A stretch of DNA of 50,000 nucleotides from Halocaridina rubra (lineage: Eukaryota > Arthropoda > Malacostraca > Decapoda > Atyidae). Numbering within the stretch: the stretch's first letter is position 1; every line of letters starts with the position of its first letter. The position numbers and the translations under genes were made by a program. Positions 36,427 through 49,630 of the stretch are shown piece by piece. The stretch is taken from the NCBI GenBank assembly GCA_037179515.1, contig JAXCGZ010015159.1, positions 1 through 50,000 of the forward strand, in the 5' to 3' direction. The notes beneath the pieces are model-generated. The model worked only from the letters and a program-made list of their open reading frames with translations, was not told where the DNA came from and ran no database searches.

Positions 36427-36944
36427 AGAGTGTATTATTATGAATGGTCTTGTCATTGAGAATGGTGACCTTTTTCTTCTGTATCTGATAGGCAATCCCT
36501 ACTTTCCTTTGCCTGCTAGCATCGGTCTATCTGTTTACAGATAGGCGGTTGAAGACCATCTTGACTCCCTATCTGGATAAGTACAGTTATGTCCTTTTCC
36601 CTTTACCTATCTTATTATTTAATTTATCATAGCAGTTGGCAAAGTCTGCCTATAATATGCAAAGAAAGGAAATCCCTAAAGAATTAGGACCTGCTTTTTA
36701 TTAGGAGCGAAGAAAAGTTAGGATAGGTTACAATAAGAGTTTGGCCTCTAAGCCCAAATACTAACAACATAGCCTAACTTAACGTTTCTTCACTGTTGAT
36801 AAAAGGCAGGGCCCAATTTTTGAGGAGCTCTCCAAAGAGAGTACATACTATTTAGGGAGGAATACTCATCTTTCGTTCTCCTCCCCCCAAATCATCTGGG
36901 TATCATGGCTTGGTACCGTTTGCCAGCTTAATTAACTAAATGTG

Positions 36945-36992
36945 CATACGGGAAAGATCCCTATGCTCGTAACCCCCCGATTCTTGGTCGAG
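36945..36992 (-). mobile_element. CR1-like LINE 3' tail fragment
   Basis: catacgggaaagatccctat (36951-36970) and gctcgtaaccccccgattct match the CR1-like 3' UTR seen at 16.1, 25.5 and 41.1 kb; the right side breaks into GA repeats. Only the tail survives. Confidence 0.6.
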
Positions 36993-37339
36993 AGAGAGAG
37001 AGAATTCCTACCTTGTCTTTTGTAATCAACTGATATTTATCGTATTACAGCTCATCATTACTTCTGCTACTACTACTACTACTAGTAATAATAGTTACGT
37101 ACTTCTCATGATAATGAATATCTTCTGCATAACAGGAAGTAATATTGGTGAGGGCGGGGAGGGTATACCGGAAGTGAGACCGGTATGAGGGAGAAAGAGA
37201 TAGGCCCTCAATAATGAGGGAGCGAAATGCATTTGCGATTATAGCTTGCATAGTCTGTATAATGGAAGAGCTAATATTATGAGATCACTTCTGAGTATTT
37301 CAATATGCATATTCCGAGGGGGTGACATTCTTCCTCCGT

Positions 37340-37475
37340 TAACACCCTGCGTGTCGTAAATGTGGACTTAAATAGGCGGAGCGAGGGGACTAGGAATCCC
37401 CTCTCTATTTGCTTCCCACAGAGTCAAGGTGATTAGCTATGACTCAGCTATCCCCCTTTTAAGGAGATATGTAGC
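37340..37475 (+). mobile_element. RTE-like 3' tail-related repeat (copy a)
   Basis: cgtgtcgtaaatgtggactt, ggagcgaggggactaggaat (37379-37398) and ctatcccccttttaaggaga (37448-37467) align with 38789-38915 and, more loosely, with the LINE tail at 4.73-4.80 kb. No coding part attached. Confidence 0.45.
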
Positions 37476-38264
37476 TGTTTTGTATGAACAGAGACTTCTA
37501 AATGTTATTTTTATTACTTAGTTTGATTGTTAAATACATGGAAATTAAATATAAATGCAAAACCAATATGCAAAAATAAATATAAGCGAATAAATTGAAT
37601 TTTTTTTTGCTGATAATACAGGTCTTTTTTTTCTTTTTTTTTTTTAACTAGTAACTTGTGATGCCCAAGGACCACCTGTATTTTGGCACTAGGGCCAAAG
37701 ACCTTGCTTTCTACCCACGCACAAAGTGCAAGCTCAAAAAGACATTTTATCTTTTTAGAAACAACAAACTAAAAAAAAAAAAATGGAACAACTCGGTCTG
37801 TAATCACTCTGTTCCTGTTGAAAACAACAGTTATCATTGAGTTTCCAGAACTGAAAATGTAACTTAATTCACAAAATACAACAGCTGTTCAATCGGATAC
37901 AAATTTGAACAACGCGATAAGTATAGGTTTGACTTAAATTTTATAAAGTTAATTTCCTCCTGTTCGTATAACACTCGATGAAAAAAAAAAATAGGAGCGT
38001 AAAAAATAAAACGTTGAAAAAAGCTGCATCAGTGGCTGGGAAAAAAAAAGGGCAAACTTGTACCTTACACAAATCTACAGTATTAATTTGTAAGATTTCT
38101 GATCTCTTAGTCTGTATTATTCTAAGGCCTTCGTGTATTTCTGATCCCAATAATCTGATTCGTATTTGAAGTAAATAGCCTACACTAAGAATCCAAATGC
38201 TATTGCGTAATAGTGTTAGCTGATGTTCCTCGAGCATGTTACATTTCAAATACAGTATAAGTGA

Positions 38265-38324
<60 letters not shown>

Positions 38325-38325
38325 G
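38265..38325. repeat. (ATT)n microsatellite
   Basis: About 60 bp of ATT units followed by a few GTT. Confidence 0.95.
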
Positions 38326-38784
38326 TTGTTGTTATTGTTATTTTGTGTATAAATATAGATGTTGAATCGTGGTGAACGCGTTAGATTACATTACCAGTTT
38401 TATTCTGATCTTTGATTTATTCATTGTTATTGTATATGTAATACTCATGAAGGCGTTTAATGCCATTTTCTGGAACTCAGGGAGTGCCTGCGTTTACACA
38501 TTCTGAAGTAATACCATTAGAAAATTAAATGAAAAAAAATAAAGTAGCCTAAATGATCTGAACGTTAAGATACTGCCAGCAGTGGCCTTCACACTGGTGC
38601 ACTTATTGTGATTGCTACCTCTGCTTCCCATAGTTCATTCTCTCTCATCTACGATTTTTGCTTCCCTTCTTGGAACAGGGTGGGTTCAGTCCTAGTGAAG
38701 AGATGAGTGGTCTTTGTCTTCCTCTGCACATGTTCTCTGATTCTTATTTCTTTACCTTGGGCGAGGGACAAGATTACCTTCTCC

Positions 38785-38960
38785 GTGTCGTCGTAAAACT
38801 CGACTAAACGGAGTGGAGCAAGGGGACTGTGTATCCCCTACTTTATATTTTCATCTCTCAAAGAATCAACGTTTTGCTTTGATCTGGTCACCCCCTTATA
38901 AGGGGAATTAACCTATGGTTTTTGTATGTGAATAGACCAGCGCACTAGGGAGGCCCCTGT
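38785..38960 (+). mobile_element. RTE-like 3' tail-related repeat (copy b)
   Basis: gtgtcgtcgtaaaactcgac, ggagcaaggggactgtgtat and cacccccttataaggggaat match copy a in order. Hairpin-capable C-run/G-run block as in the LINE 3' UTR. Confidence 0.45.
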
Positions 38961-39029
38961 TTGTCACAACTTAGTAGATTGGAAGTTTATTGACAAACCA
39001 TTCCGTAGAGAACACTAGCTTTCCATTAT

Positions 39030-39445
39030 ATTGGGGGGGGGGGATTGTGTCACCGGGGGGGTCAATGATAATTGCCTCATCGGGCCCGGGCATCAAGAAG
39101 ACGTTTAGAAGAAAGTAACAGTGTAAGGACAAAGGAGAAATACAAAATGGTAAACTGTAAAGACAGGCTGGATGAATTCAAAGTAATGAAGAATTAATTT
39201 AAAAATGACGAGACAGACAGCAAAGCAGAGATGGAGAGTGTTGCGACTTGTCAGACGTGAAGGGATGATAATAATGCGATGTGTAAGAATAGACCAGAAT
39301 GTTTGGTATATATGTAGGCAAAGCAGAAACCCCCGTTACTGAAGCAAGTCTTAACATCGAGCTGTCATGGTCAGTCATATAAAGACCAAAAGACCTTAAG
39401 TTGAAGTATTGCAACGGGCGGCTGATCCCATGGGCCAACCTACTG
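39030..39445 (-). mobile_element. Short non-autonomous derivative of the I/Jockey-group LINE (copy a)
   Basis: About 400 bp. Minus-strand order: 5' boundary gtaggttggcccatgggatc (39443-39424), ORF1-end/spacer sequence homologous to 18178-18420, a junction around 39130-39220, then the LINE 3'-tail block (gcccgggcccgatgagg-like, 39100-39075) and the ...ggtgacac end (about 39050). Almost all of ORF2 is missing. A frame reads SRPLQYFNLRSFGLYMTDHD and PNILVYSYTSHYYH. Confidence 0.6.
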
Positions 39446-39482
39446 CTAAAACATTTACTTGTTGAAAGAATTTGTCTGTCAG

Positions 39483-39487
39483 TATAT

Positions 39488-39570
<83 letters not shown>
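39483..39570. repeat. (AT)n microsatellite
   Basis: AT units with one AATAT slip near 39499. Confidence 0.95.
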
Positions 39571-39607
39571 GCTGGCAACTTCAGCAGAGTTTAAACTTTA
39601 ATCCTGT

Positions 39608-39728
<121 letters not shown>

Positions 39729-39810
39729 GGGGTGCCAAAGAACTTCTTTATGTAATACTTACGAAATAGCTAAGCTGGCTGGGAAAAGATGCATCGAAGT
39801 TATGGTAAAA

Positions 39811-39837
39811 CATTATTATTATTAGTATTATTATTAC

Positions 39838-39868
<31 letters not shown>
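39811..39868. repeat. (ATT)n microsatellite
   Basis: ATT units with AGT/ACT interruptions. Confidence 0.92.
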
Positions 39869-40266
39869 TCTACTACTACTGCTCACAGATGTTAAGTACA
39901 ATTAGTATGCATCAGGTACACGAAATTATATAAATAATTCCTATTCAACATACTTAAGTACTAGAGTATAAAGTACTGGTGATGAACTTCATCCTGTGGT
40001 TTCATAATTAGTTTTTTTTTCATGATTAATTTTTGAGAGGATAAAGTAAATTTGTGGAAAATTATATTGCAATAAATTCGATATTTGGCATAACTACTAC
40101 AACGATACCAGCCGTAATTATCACATATAGCCAGAACTGGGGTAAGGGTGGAATCCCTATTGAAGGGAATGCCATAAGAAATAAAAAAAAAAAAATTTAA
40201 AATGAAAATAATGGAGAGAAAAATTACAAAACTTAGAGAGTAAAAATTGGGAAAATATTACACAAG

Positions 40267-40403
<137 letters not shown>

Positions 40404-40549
40404 TGGAAAAGAGACAATTGACACCAGAGAAAGACAGAAGAGCTAGAGAAAAAGGAATAAAAAGCTTTGAATGAGAATAGAATTCCCAAGCAAGAGAATA
40501 ATAATAATAAAAAAGAGTTGGTTGATAGCTTAAATATGTTGGTACAAGT

Positions 40550-40605
40550 ACAATGCTATCTTCTGAGGTAGAGGAATACTCTGCTATCTTCTGAGGTAGA
40601 GGAAC
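40550..40605 (+). repeat. 27-bp direct duplication
   Basis: gctatcttctgaggtagagg occurs at 40549 and 40581 as a tandem pair separated by a few bases. Local slippage duplication. Confidence 0.6.
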
Positions 40606-40713
40606 TAATATTTTAGAATGTACAAATAAGGGAAGTTATTTAACTGTTCACAAGATATTATCAGAAGTCGAGTACACACCAGGAGGATAAAACGTTCTCA
40701 GATTATGTAATAG

Positions 40714-40813
<100 letters not shown>

Positions 40814-40819
40814 TATTTT

Positions 40820-41265
<446 letters not shown>

Positions 41266-41888
41266 GCGATTACCTAATTGTGTTTACGGGAAAGAGCCCA
41301 AAGCTCGTATCTTCCCGTCTCCTCATCGGTTCCATTTTATACTTAGTGATACTTATCATACCTGTCCTTAAAACTATGGATTGAGATAGCATTAACTACC
41401 TCCTCGCTTAGCCAATTCCAATTATCAACTACTCTTACACTGAAAAAGTATTTCCTTACATCCTGCGAAGAAGTTTTCTTACGAAGCTTCAAACTATGAC
41501 CTCTAGTTCTAGAGCCAGCCATATCAAAATATCGATCCCTATCCACTCTATCATAACCATGAAGGAATTTAAAGACTGTCACCATATCCCCCCTCACTCT
41601 TCTAGCTTCGAGTGATGGTAAGTCTAATTCCCTCAGCCTCTCATCATAACTGAGATTGCGTATTTCTGGCACCAGTTTCGTGGCATGTCTTTGAACTTTT
41701 TCAAGCTTAGCTATGTGCTTTTTCAAGTGCGGATTCCAAAAGGGGGCTGCATATTCGAGTTTTGGCCTCACATAGGTTACATAAATATTTCTGAACATTT
41801 CCTTGTCCATGTGCCTGAAGGCTACCCTTACATTTGATAAGAATGCATATGCTGCCCTTACTATGCCATTTATATGTATTTCTGTGTG
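41266..41888 (-). pseudogene. CR1-like LINE (copy 3), RT C-terminus and tail
   Basis: Minus frame 41810-41343 is open from MDKEMFRNIYVTYVRPKLEY through KKHIAKLEKVQRHATKLVPE and MAGSRTRGHSLKLRKKTSSQ to VNAISIHSFKDRYDKYH and a stop. By eye only about seven substitutions separate it from copy 1 over about 540 bp. It keeps the 3' UTR but is 5'-truncated at 41888, where atttctg passes into (TG)n; the RT catalytic domain is absent. The remaining frame is intact, so the copy is young although dead on arrival. Confidence 0.87.
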
Positions 41889-42114
41889 TGTGTGTGGAAA
41901 TGAGGTAGTACTGGAAAATGTGGATAAAGTTGATTACTGGGAAAAAGTAATAGGAAAAATGAGATGTTATGATTGAGAGAGCAATTTCCTTTACTGAAAC
42001 TTAAGCTTACATATGCAGCACCCTTCAGGGATCCGCACTTGAAAATCATACAGTAAGTTGGAGAAAGTTCAAAGATATGCTACGAAATGGGTAACAGAGA
42101 TTCGTACAGTATTT

Positions 42115-42641
<527 letters not shown>

Positions 42642-43025
42642 AGGAATCCCTACCTTCCAGAAGGACTGTCCACCCTTCGCGGGAGTACCAACAAAATCGA
42701 TATCTTGTTACTTCACGGAAATATAAGGGAATTAAAATATTCTACTACTTCAGTTGGTGCGCTTCGCTTAAAACTGAAAAAAGCCGAGGCTGTTTCAATA
42801 AACAAGGATAATAAATCATCTTATACATTTTTCCGCCGATATTACTATCAAGAATAAATATTAAGAGAAAAATAAGATTAGTAAAAGGTTTATTCTATTT
42901 TAACCTGAATGTTGGTAAATGGTTTAATGACGTTTGTCTAACACAGAGTTCGGGTAACTGCCAAAATATGATGACATACGGAGGGGGATTTCAAGGCTGA
43001 GAAAGACGTCAAGACAGAGCGAAAC

Positions 43026-43063
<38 letters not shown>
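43026..43063. repeat. (ATT)n microsatellite
   Basis: Short ATT tract. Confidence 0.9.
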
Positions 43064-43065
<2 letters not shown>

Positions 43066-43259
43066 ATCATCATTATATTTATAGCTATTATAATTATTGT
43101 TGTTGTTGTTGCTGAACTTTCCAATTGGGTTTTGCGAGATCTCTTATGCACTTATTAAATTCTTTTTGCTTGCCTCCACTCCCAGTCAGTTTTTTTTTTT
43201 TATCTGTACATTCATCATTTTTAGTTTAAATATTATTTACTGTTACATAATATATGCTT

Positions 43260-43480
43260 ATTGGCAAACTGTTCCAACTATTGACTACTCTTTGAGAGGT
43301 AAAAAAAAAAAAAAAAGTATTTTCTGGTATTTTCAGAGCATTATTTCTTGTAATTCAAGCTCTCATGACCCCTTTTTGCATATTTTTTTTCTGATATAGT
43401 TTATTGGCTTTTATATGTTCTAATCATTTCATTCTTTCAAATACCTCTATCCTGTCTCCCCTAAACCTTCTCTCCTCCTA
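43260..43480 (-). pseudogene. Degenerate CR1-like RT C-terminus
   Basis: Minus strand, with shifts: a GHE-LKLQE-like stretch around 43375-43345, KYQKI near 43325 and QRVVNSWNSL-like sequence at 43300-43270, corresponding to RGHSLKLRKK...RKYFFSVRVVDNWNWL. Strongly decayed; a different, older lineage than copies 1-3. Confidence 0.4.
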
Positions 43481-43624
43481 TGTTGTCATTTCCAATTTAT
43501 TATTGCATCTTTCTACATAAGACAAAAGTAAGAGATATTAGAAAATATGTACAGGACAGTTGTAACGATCTCAATCGAGTCACAGCTTTTGGTGATATTG
43601 ATCAAAACAAATGGCCGCACACCC

Positions 43625-43833
43625 ACACACACTTTTTCAGTGTAAGAGTAGTTGATAATTGGAATTCGCTAAGCGAGGAGGTAGTTAATTCTATCTCAAT
43701 CCATAGTTTTAAGGACAGGTATGATAAGTATAACTAAGTATAAAATGGAACTGATCAGGAGACGGGAAGATACGAGCTTTGGGCTCTTTCCCGTAAACAC
43801 AATTAGGTAATCACACACACACACACACACACA
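43625..43833 (+). pseudogene. CR1-like LINE, last RT residues and tail ending in (CA)n
   Basis: + strand: FFSVRVVDNWNSLSEEVVNS and IHSFKDRYDKYN to a stop at 43735-43737, then the 3' UTR (ggaactgatcaggagacggg ... cccgtaaacacaattaggta) and (CA)n at 43812-43833. It shows directly how the LINE tail passes into a CA microsatellite. 5' end at about 43625 is again beside a CA run. Confidence 0.85.
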
Positions 43834-44315
43834 TCTCAACTGAGAGTCAAACTCGAGACCTCCTCGCTGAAAACCTAATACTGATCCGGGCGTAGCTAAG
43901 ATTAATGGATTTTCCGTCTCACAAAAATCTCCTTAAACATTTATCAGAATTTTTATATTTTTTTTTTTCCATACAGGTCCAAATTACCAAGCTGTAATGA
44001 ATACAATACTAGCACATATATACACAAACTTTATTTGGAGAATATGATGTTGACAACTTCAAAAAAAAAGATTCTATTAAAATAAATTGCATGTACATAT
44101 CCGTGTATGTAACTGAAAATACGAATGCTAGAGAAAAACCTGCTTGCTATCGTTATTCCGAACAGCTTTAATCTCAGAATGAAGTTGTAGTTCTTATATT
44201 CTTTGCCTAACGGTTCATGCGACTTTTTTTTTTCTTCTAGATATACTCCCCAACTTACAGTGCTATGAGTAAGAGAGCTTGTTTTACTATTGATTTGCTG
44301 AAAATAATCGATAAA

Positions 44316-44317
<2 letters not shown>

Positions 44318-44398
<81 letters not shown>
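44318..44398. repeat. (CT)n microsatellite
   Basis: About 80 bp of pure CT. Confidence 0.95.
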
Positions 44399-44400
<2 letters not shown>

Positions 44401-44460
44401 AATGAAATCAATATCGTACATTCAGTTAACTGTAAGCACATACAGATAGGTAACTAGTAA

Positions 44461-44463
<3 letters not shown>

Positions 44464-44557
<94 letters not shown>

Positions 44558-44580
44558 TAGATAGATAGATAGATAGATAG
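44464..44580. repeat. (AT)n-(GATA)n compound microsatellite
   Basis: AT units to 44554, then about six GATA/ATAG units. Confidence 0.95.
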
Positions 44581-45829
44581 ACAAACAGACAACTAAAGGT
44601 TATTGAGGAATTGACATCTGAGCAAGTACTCAGGTCAGGTATATCTGCCTATTTAGAACGCAGCCAAATTGACAGACGAATAGATAGGCGGATAAGTAAA
44701 TATATATAGAGTACTTATCCATTTGGCAAGAAGATAATGTTCCAACTCTGACTTTGGTAGATAGATAAATAGCATGAATAGATAAAGACTATGTACTCAG
44801 CAGGTGTGCAAGAAAATATTCTTTTTGCCAATTAGTATCGACTTGTGTATAACAAAGGAATGAATCTTGCAATAAGGAGTGGCACTCCCTTAATCCCCCC
44901 GTGGCCTCCCCTAGAAGGCTAAATCTGGCATCCCTCCCTCTTCCCACACTCTGGCATTCTTAATTATTCTAGTGTTTCAAATAGCTACCTGTATATATTC
45001 ACTCACCCTACATATAGTATTCGTTTTTTTAGCAAAAATTAAGGGGCATTAATACCAGACCACAGTCAGCCATATTATTTGCCCACAAGCAAAGATATCT
45101 GTTATTTCTGTCCATTATGCATTCTTCTTCTTAAAAACAATAGTTATGTAAAAACACATTTTGTGTTATAATTTAAGAGATAGTTCCTGATATATTAATT
45201 GCTAAAGATACTTGTGTAATGCAAGAAACACATTCTGCCTCTTAAGAAGCTGAACTGGAGGCAATTTATGGACAGAAATGGATGTTTTAATTTCCTGATT
45301 GGAGTCTTCGAACATGCATTACCTATTTTGAAGCCCGTCTATAAATTTATCCAAGCCCATTATATGCAGTTATAATAATTCTTGATCAGATACTGAGGAC
45401 AAACCTTATAAGCATATTGTACAAACAGGCATGTTTTGAATATGTAAGATAAGGGTAAAGATGGAACAGTCTCTTGACAAATACTCAGGACTGGCAAAAG
45501 TGTCTGTTATAAAGTCTGTGCGTCATATAAGTTTTGTACAAAGAAACATGTTATACTTAACAGATATGATGTTAAGTGATTTTATTTTATATCTATTGGT
45601 TGCAAAGCTAGCACCATCATGTATGTTAGTGTCTGTGTACACATGTATTGTGATTTTCATGAGCACATTTCACTTTGTTTCTTTCATATCATTTACCTCA
45701 CTCAGTGTTAGCACAAAATATCGTGCACCATTAGATGACAGACAGTTTATTTCATAATTAAGCTACCAGAAAGATGATTGTCTGATTTTAATTTCTGTAC
45801 TAGTTTTTACACTATTTCTTCTGTTCAAA

Positions 45830-46340
45830 GCTTTCCTACATTTGAAAGCAAAATGGCCCTCTTGCCTGCAATTGCTACACTTTTTCATAAGCAGGACACT
45901 TGCATTTCTTCATGATGTGTAATTCACAGACTTTACACTAAATGATTAGCATTTGGTACAGTTTTGGGATTCAAATTTCTTAAGCTTAGAAATCTACTTA
46001 TTATGACTGCTAACCTTATTTTTCAGAAATCACCTTCATTGCACATATCAGCACACATTTCCAAACTAAATTCCTAACCTTGAGCAGTTTAGTTCGAACC
46101 TTGAGTCTGTAATGCCCAAAACAGTACGGTCTCTACCACGTAGTTTACACAATTTCCACAATAGAGTAACCTACACTGTGTGTAAGTTAATTAGATAGCA
46201 TCAAAAAATATTGGTAATATGCAAATCTGTTTTGATCCAAAAGAACTCAACATGGCTCTGATGTGAGAACATTTTACTCTGCCTGTTTTTGAAGAAAATC
46301 TACACGAATTATGTCAGACTACGATGTATTTTAAATCTTA
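45830..46340 (-). pseudogene. LTR-retrotransposon Gag remnant with zinc knuckle
   Basis: Minus strand. A canonical CCHC zinc knuckle, CSNCRQEGHFAFKC (C-x2-C-x4-H-x4-C), is encoded by 45879-45838. One frameshift upstream is CKVCELHIMKKC, a second cysteine cluster. Further upstream (about 46120-46020) VRTKLLKVRNLVWKCVLIC fits the region before the knuckle in Ty3/Gypsy-type Gag. Stops and shifts are frequent. The pol remnant of the same general class lies at 46.8 kb on the opposite strand, so the two cannot be one collinear element. Function (nucleic-acid packaging) is lost. Confidence 0.6.
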
Positions 46341-46824
46341 TTTAGTGTCAGCTTATTGACATGTGATACATAATAAAACTTCAAGACTGTTGACTATTTT
46401 CCAAATCTTTTTTTTGATAAATGCCTATGGCTACAAATTTCCTTTGCATTTAATGTATCCTGTTACATGTTTTAGAGACATACCATAAGTTCATTTTCTA
46501 ATTTACCTGGGTTCATTTGCTTAGCAGAGAACATTATTGTGCATAGTAAAACTCAAAGATGACAAGAACAGAATGCTCAACTAAACAAGGATAAATTTAT
46601 GCTGCGAACAAACAGTATCTTTTTGCATGTGTCATGTCATTACCAAGAAAGGTCTTTGGTCTGATCTTGGGAACATGAGAGCCATTTCTAATATATTAAC
46701 TTCCAAAGTTCTTGATGATTTGCGTTGTTTTATATGAATGGTAAATTACGTCTAAGTTTTTATCACTTGAAGCTAATGTTTTACATCCACTTTATATAAG
46801 CTAATTACAGAAATTTAAATTTGT

Positions 46825-48479
46825 GAGCAGAGCACTTTCAAGTCGAGAGATACTATGCTCAGATTGAGAGGGAAATGCTTGCTATTCTTTATTCTCTAAA
46901 TAATTTTCATATCTTCCTTTTTGGTAGCATTGTGGAAGTAATAATAGACTACCAACCCATTGTCTCTGTAGTGAGGAAAGTTCATGCATATGCCCGTAGC
47001 AACTTAAAGCTCCTTGCACATGAATATGATTTTGAAGTATCCTACAAGCCTGGAAAGGACATTCCATTTGCTGATGTTTAGTCACGTGCTTCTCCTTCCA
47101 GTTTGTTGAATGAGGAAGAAATATTTTTTAAAAATTTGTCATTCTCTTCATTTAAGGCATTTCTTCTTGATGAAATGGCCTTTAAGATTTAGCTGGATGA
47201 TACTTTAAAGCTTCTGAAACAGTCCCATACAGAAGGTGGATATGCAAACAAAAGCTTGTTACTGCAACATCTTACACCTTTCCTCAATTTCAGAGATGAA
47301 ATATCTGTACAAGATGAAATCATTCCTCGTTGTGAATGTGTGTTAATTCCTGCATGAATATGCTATGAATTGAAAAAGAAGGTCCACGAAGGACATTCTG
47401 GTGTAAAGCTATGTCTTCACTGAGATCGAGAACTGATGTACTGTACTGGCCAGGAATCTCAACTGACATCCAACATTGTGTTGAGTCATATGACTTATGT
47501 TTGTCATACTTTGTCAAACAACCTCAGGAACCATTGCATCTCCATGATGTTCCTTGCTGCTCATGGCAGAAGGTTGGAACTGATAATTTTATTATCGAGG
47601 GGAGATATTATTTGGTTATTGTTGACTATTTCCGTCAGTTCTTTGAAGCTGATTACTTACCAGACACTACGTCTGACACTTATTACCAATTTGAAAGATA
47701 CTTTTGCTCAACATAGCATTCATGATGCTTTAATTTCATAAAATAGACATCACTATAAGTCTAATGATTCTTCTCTTTTCTCACAATAGTTGGAATCTCA
47801 TTAGCCTATTAGTCCCGGGAAAAGCATAGCAAATGGAACAGTTAAAGTTCTCAAGAATTTGATAAAGACATGTAAGAAAACTAATAAAGACCTGTACCTC
47901 GGTCTTCTGAATATCAGAAACATTCCCCAAGAAGGCATGGAAACAAGCCCAGTGTAAAGTCTAATGGGAAGACGCACTAAATTAGCACTCCCAAACATAT
48001 CAAAATGCATTGTACCCGCTTAAGTTTTCAGTAGAAGAGGAGTAGAGAAGAGATGGAATATAAACAATTATCTGCTGCTGACTGTCATGAGAGTCATAAT
48101 CCATTAAAGGCATTGAATGTTGGAGATACAATAAAAGTACTGCAATGAAAAGAATGGAAGTAGGTAACTGTTGATAAGAAACTCAATGGTTGAAGCTACA
48201 AAGTGTCAGCTTATGATGGTGAAATTTTTTCTTAGGAACTGTCAATTCTTAAGAAAATAAGTGATTTCTTGAGAACAAGTTGTGGGAACGCCTACTGTTA
48301 CTCCCACTTTGTATACCAGCTCTATTTTTCCTGATTATATTACTACGATTAATTGTAATGATAATATTCAGAATAATATTCTCCATATTAAAGTGTTGTC
48401 GTATCCTACTCTTATATCACGAAGCCAAGTCTTGAACAAGCAATATCCAGTAGAACAAATAAATCTTCTGAGGGGATAA
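46825..48479 (+). pseudogene. Ty3/Gypsy-type pol remnant: RNase H, integrase
   Basis: RNase H end at 46830-47082: YYAQIEREMLAILYS...FGS, then NLKLLAHEYDFEVSYKPGKD, followed by a stop. The linker and integrase zinc-binding part (47340-47520) are frame-shifted: ELKKKVHEGHSGVKLCLH, then VLYWPGISTDIQHCVESYDL. Integrase core: QKVGTDNFI...YYLVIVDYFRQFFEADYLPD (47568-47673) carries the first catalytic Asp. Later, NGTVKVLKNLIKTCKKTN (47838-47890) sits where the catalytic Glu should be, but the Glu is not there. After LMGRRTKLALPN (47965) come GDTIKVLQ and a C-terminal frame ending at 48479. No flanking LTRs recognised; RT and protease not visible. Inactive. Confidence 0.82.
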
Positions 48480-48919
48480 TTCTTTAATGAGTTGTATTTT
48501 CTTAGAAAATCTGTTTAGCATGACACTAGTCCAGTGAATGATGTAAAATATCACTGCCTATGTTAAACTTTGTGTTTCTTGAATATATGAGTGTTTTTGT
48601 CATTAGTATTTAATTTGTGGTAGTGATGTTGTGGTTTAGCATTTATATATTTTGCACATTATTTTAATTATTTGCAAGTTGCAAGCCCGCTTTGATCAGT
48701 ATGCATGGTATTTGAGTTTTCTCTATTTAGGATAAGGATGTTAAGTAATTATATTTCATATTTATTATATATGAAGTTATTACCAAACTGTATGCTAGTG
48801 TTTGCTTATGCAAGTGTTTTCTTTTTGTTTTAAGAAAGTTTTCAGAATACAGCATAGTTCTCACCTACATTTCATTATGCCTCCCTAATGCTTATCTCTA
48901 TCACTGTTTAGTAGGAAAC

Positions 48920-49630
48920 GGGTAATTATTCTGAAAATAATCCCTGATATAGCTCTGGAGTAGGCATTCAAGCTAGTTTTGAAGTATATGCTGGTTAATA
49001 GAATTTTCTACTAACAAGCATGTTGTAATTGGGCAAGGGGGTTATTGTTAAACTGATCAGAACACATATTAAGGACTTGCATATCTACCTGTTTGGAAAC
49101 CTTAGCTGGTTGTTAGTTCTACCCATATAGCATGATTTAATGGGCTCAGGTAGATTACTGATCCTTAAAAAAATATTAATGTATGGATATCTGCCTGATT
49201 TGAAGCCTGTAGTGAAGTCATTCAAGTTGTAAAGTAAAGCATATTTTTGAATGCTAGGTGGTGTTATTGTTAAATTTATATCTTTAGTATACTTGCCCAA
49301 TTAGAATTTTTGCGGAAGTTACATACTGTTAGATAGAGGTCATCGTTAAGTTGACCACTGTATAAGTTTAAAGACAACTATCATTCTTGTCTTTACTGAA
49401 ATAATGTAGAAAAAAATGATTTACTTGTAGATAAGGTTATCGTAATATTGATCCTTGAACAAATATGGAGGACGGGTATATATACTTATTATGAAACCTG
49501 TACTAAAGTCATTATAATTTTGCACCGCAGAATGATATGTTAATTATCAGAGGAGATTAGTTTTAAATTTTGACTTCAGTACACGTACTGAGAACTGGCA
49601 TTTCTGCCTAGTGGAGTTACCCTAGGGCTG
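48920..49630 (+). repeat. Degenerate tandem repeat, period roughly 100 bp
   Basis: Landmarks recur: gttattgttaaactgatcag (49040), gttattgttaaatttatatc (49262), gtcatcgttaagttgaccac (49341), gttatcgtaatattgatcct (49436). A second landmark also recurs: atatctacctgtttggaaac (49081), atatctgcctgatttgaagc (49188), atatatacttattatgaaac (49481), atttctgcctagtggagtta (49601). Spacing varies between 80 and 120 bp. A similar unit is at 45300-45440, on the other side of the Gypsy-type remnants. Low identity, judged by eye. Confidence 0.4.

Noticed and set aside
45461..45757. 98-codon + strand membrane-like ORF
   Set aside because: No start context, no family, hydrophobic composition expected from T-rich DNA; not supported as a gene.
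46825..48479. Endogenous virus with envelope gene
   Set aside because: Only RNase H and integrase parts of an LTR retrotransposon are visible; no envelope-like frame with signal peptide was seen.
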